This document shows positions 63,089-64,000 of a DNA stretch of 64,000 nt, one piece after another. Numbering within the stretch: position 1 is the first letter of the stretch; each line of letters opens with the position of its first letter. Source of the DNA: Sideroxydans sp. (lineage in GTDB: Bacteria > Pseudomonadota > Gammaproteobacteria > Burkholderiales > Gallionellaceae). Location: positions 1 to 64,000 of the forward strand of contig DAIDAJ010000021.1 of the NCBI GenBank assembly GCA_027310665.1, in the 5' to 3' direction. The translations under genes were made by a program, and so were the position numbers. Under the pieces are notes generated by a model, which searched no databases, was not told the origin of the DNA, and was given only the letters and a program-made list of their open reading frames with translations.

Positions 63089-63724
63089 CTAGCCGGCAGA
63101 TTTGCTACGCAACTGATCGAGCGAAATCGTTGCGCTGCGCGGCACTTCGTTCAGCGCATGGTTGGCGAGGTGCAACGGCTCACCATATCCCTCCAGCAGC
63201 GCATGCCAGGGCCGCATCGCGTCTTTCAGCAGTTGGTCTTGCTGCTTCGAGAATCGCAGCAGGAAATCCTTGCGGCGCGGATACCAGGGTGACCATTGCC
63301 ACGCGAGAAAACTGTCGCTGTGCTTGAATCCGGCGGTGCCCAAATGCGCGCGCAGGGCTTCCACGGCCGGCAGATTTTTTTGCGCAGGTTCGGGAGCCGT
63401 GTTCCACATCAAGCCGTAATAGATGCGATAGCTTTCGCCCAGCAGTTGCTGTTCCATGAACGGGCGCAGGAAAGTGCGCTGGTTGAATAGCGGTTCAAGC
63501 CGCAGGCCGACAAGACAATCCTCGCTATTGCGATCCTCGGTAAGCTCGCTGCTCCACGGCAAGGCATTTTGTGCGATCAGTGCATCGAGTCGTTCGCGCA
63601 ATGTTTCCCAGAAACGATTGTTGTGCCGCAAACGGATTCCATCCAGGTGTTCGGCGGCAATCAATGCGAGCGGGAGATTTTCTTCCTGTGAAAAAAAATC
63701 GAGTACGGTGTGTTCTTCATTCAT
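63089..63724 (-). CDS. Uncharacterised soluble protein
   Basis: The 211-residue protein is not recognised. It has no membrane helix or signal peptide and is rich in Leu, Arg and Glu with a helical look. It contains FWETLRERLDALIAQNALPW, SEDCLVGLRLEPLFNQRTFL and a Trp/Pro-rich segment SFLAWQWSPWYPRRKDFLLR. It ends the minus-strand run of the window. No function is suggested. Confidence 0.65.
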   Translation of the reverse strand: MNEEHTVLDFFSQEENLPLALIAAEHLDGIRLRHNNRFWETLRERLDALIAQNALPWSSELTEDRNSEDCLVGLRLEPLFNQRTFLRPFMEQQLLGESYRIYYGLMWNTAPEPAQKNLPAVEALRAHLGTAGFKHSDSFLAWQWSPWYPRRKDFLLRFSKQQDQLLKDAMRPWHALLEGYGEPLHLANHALNEVPRSATISLDQLRSKSAG

Positions 63725-64000
63725 TTTCGAGAGCGTCTAAGAATTGAAATTTACCGCCGAAGTTTACAGTCAAAAGCGGATCATCGGATGGCGGAAATTT
63801 CATGCCGCGGAAATCGCGCCTTCACACGCTTTTTACTTTGAAAGCCGCGCCTTAACGCGCCTTTAACTTTGCAAATGTTGCAGCGTGAATATAAGCAAAT
63901 TCTTCAATACCTTGTCTGTGCTGGCTTGCAGAATAGACGACTAAGAAATGTTGAGCACGATGGTTGACATTATATTTTTTTTCATCGACATTATTCATCG
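63725..64000. other. Window-end intergenic stretch with two imperfect tandem repeats
   Basis: No gene is supported. The copies at 63815-63843 (CGCGCCTTCACACGCTTTTT...) and 63847-63876 (CGCGCCTTAACGCGCCTTTA...) both end ACTTTG(C)AAA and share about 80 percent of bases. The final 60 nt are AT-rich and may belong to the promoter of a gene outside the window. Confidence 0.45.

Noticed and set aside
1..64000. CRISPR array, tRNA, rRNA or prophage
   Set aside because: No regular spaced repeats, cloverleaf-like tRNA consensus, rRNA motif or phage gene cluster was seen in my reading; a tRNA scan was not possible.

Overview
The window looks like the chromosome of a motile Gram-negative betaproteobacterium. 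The closest match from memory is the Gallionellales/Nitrosomonadales group (Sideroxydans/Gallionella-like), but this rests on gene order and protein style, not on a search. The supporting traits are a two-block flagellar regulon with FliA (sigma-28) promoters, a compact hisCBHAFIE-HIT-tatABC run, a high-potential iron-sulfur protein, a bacteriohemerythrin, and the UbiU/UbiV/UbiT set for oxygen-independent ubiquinone synthesis. Together they suggest a microaerobic life.

Layout. 1-1.4 kb: two unrecognised genes that look like integron gene cassettes, with a convincing attC-like site at 1240-1337. 1.6-14.1 kb: flgN and flgM (minus, own sigma-28 promoter) and flgA (minus) diverge from flgBCDEFGHIJ and flgKL (plus; flgKL has a sigma-28 promoter overlapping the flgJ stop codon). 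14.4-24.3 kb: an accessory stretch with a TPR/glycosyltransferase-like protein, an outer-membrane barrel, a 16-residue-repeat Asp/Gln/Arg-rich secreted protein, a two-gene ABC exporter, a DUF2252 protein, a TPR-methyltransferase, a HiPIP, a Tat-signal fumarylacetoacetate-hydrolase-like protein and a hemerythrin. 24.6-29.9 kb: ubiT, ubiV, ubiU, a His-rich membrane protein and a membrane diguanylate cyclase. 30.1-52.7 kb: fliFGHIJKLMNOPQR (minus), divergent fliE, then ycgR, an FlhB-tail protein, a second FliK-like protein, fliT, fliS, fliD, flaG and fliC (minus, sigma-28 promoter). A GGDEF cyclase and a NarL-type two-component pair follow.

52.8-59.8 kb: the histidine operon running into a HIT protein and tatABC (plus). 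59.8-63.7 kb: a DegS/DegQ-like protease, a NIF3 protein, a DUF2721 protein, an MgtC-family protein and an unknown protein.

How the genes work together: flgA-L and fliE-R build the basal body, rod, hook and export gate. FlgM/FlgN and FliS/FliT time late expression and chaperone late substrates. YcgR and two diguanylate cyclases suggest c-di-GMP control of swimming. flhA, full-length flhB, motAB, fliA and flhDC are not in this window. The window contains several Tat-signal or signal-peptide proteins as well as tatABC.

The most unusual structure is between hisF and hisI. Three copies of a related unit (98, 266 and 98 bp) each carry their own Shine-Dalgarno and ATG, and each ends in an ATGA stop/start overlap, giving a chain hisF > mini-ORF A > B > C > hisI. 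Also notable are BIME-like double hairpins inserted in frame in hisH and a related palindrome read through at the start of fliO, with relatives between flgG/flgH, flgH/flgI and upstream of the flhB-like gene.
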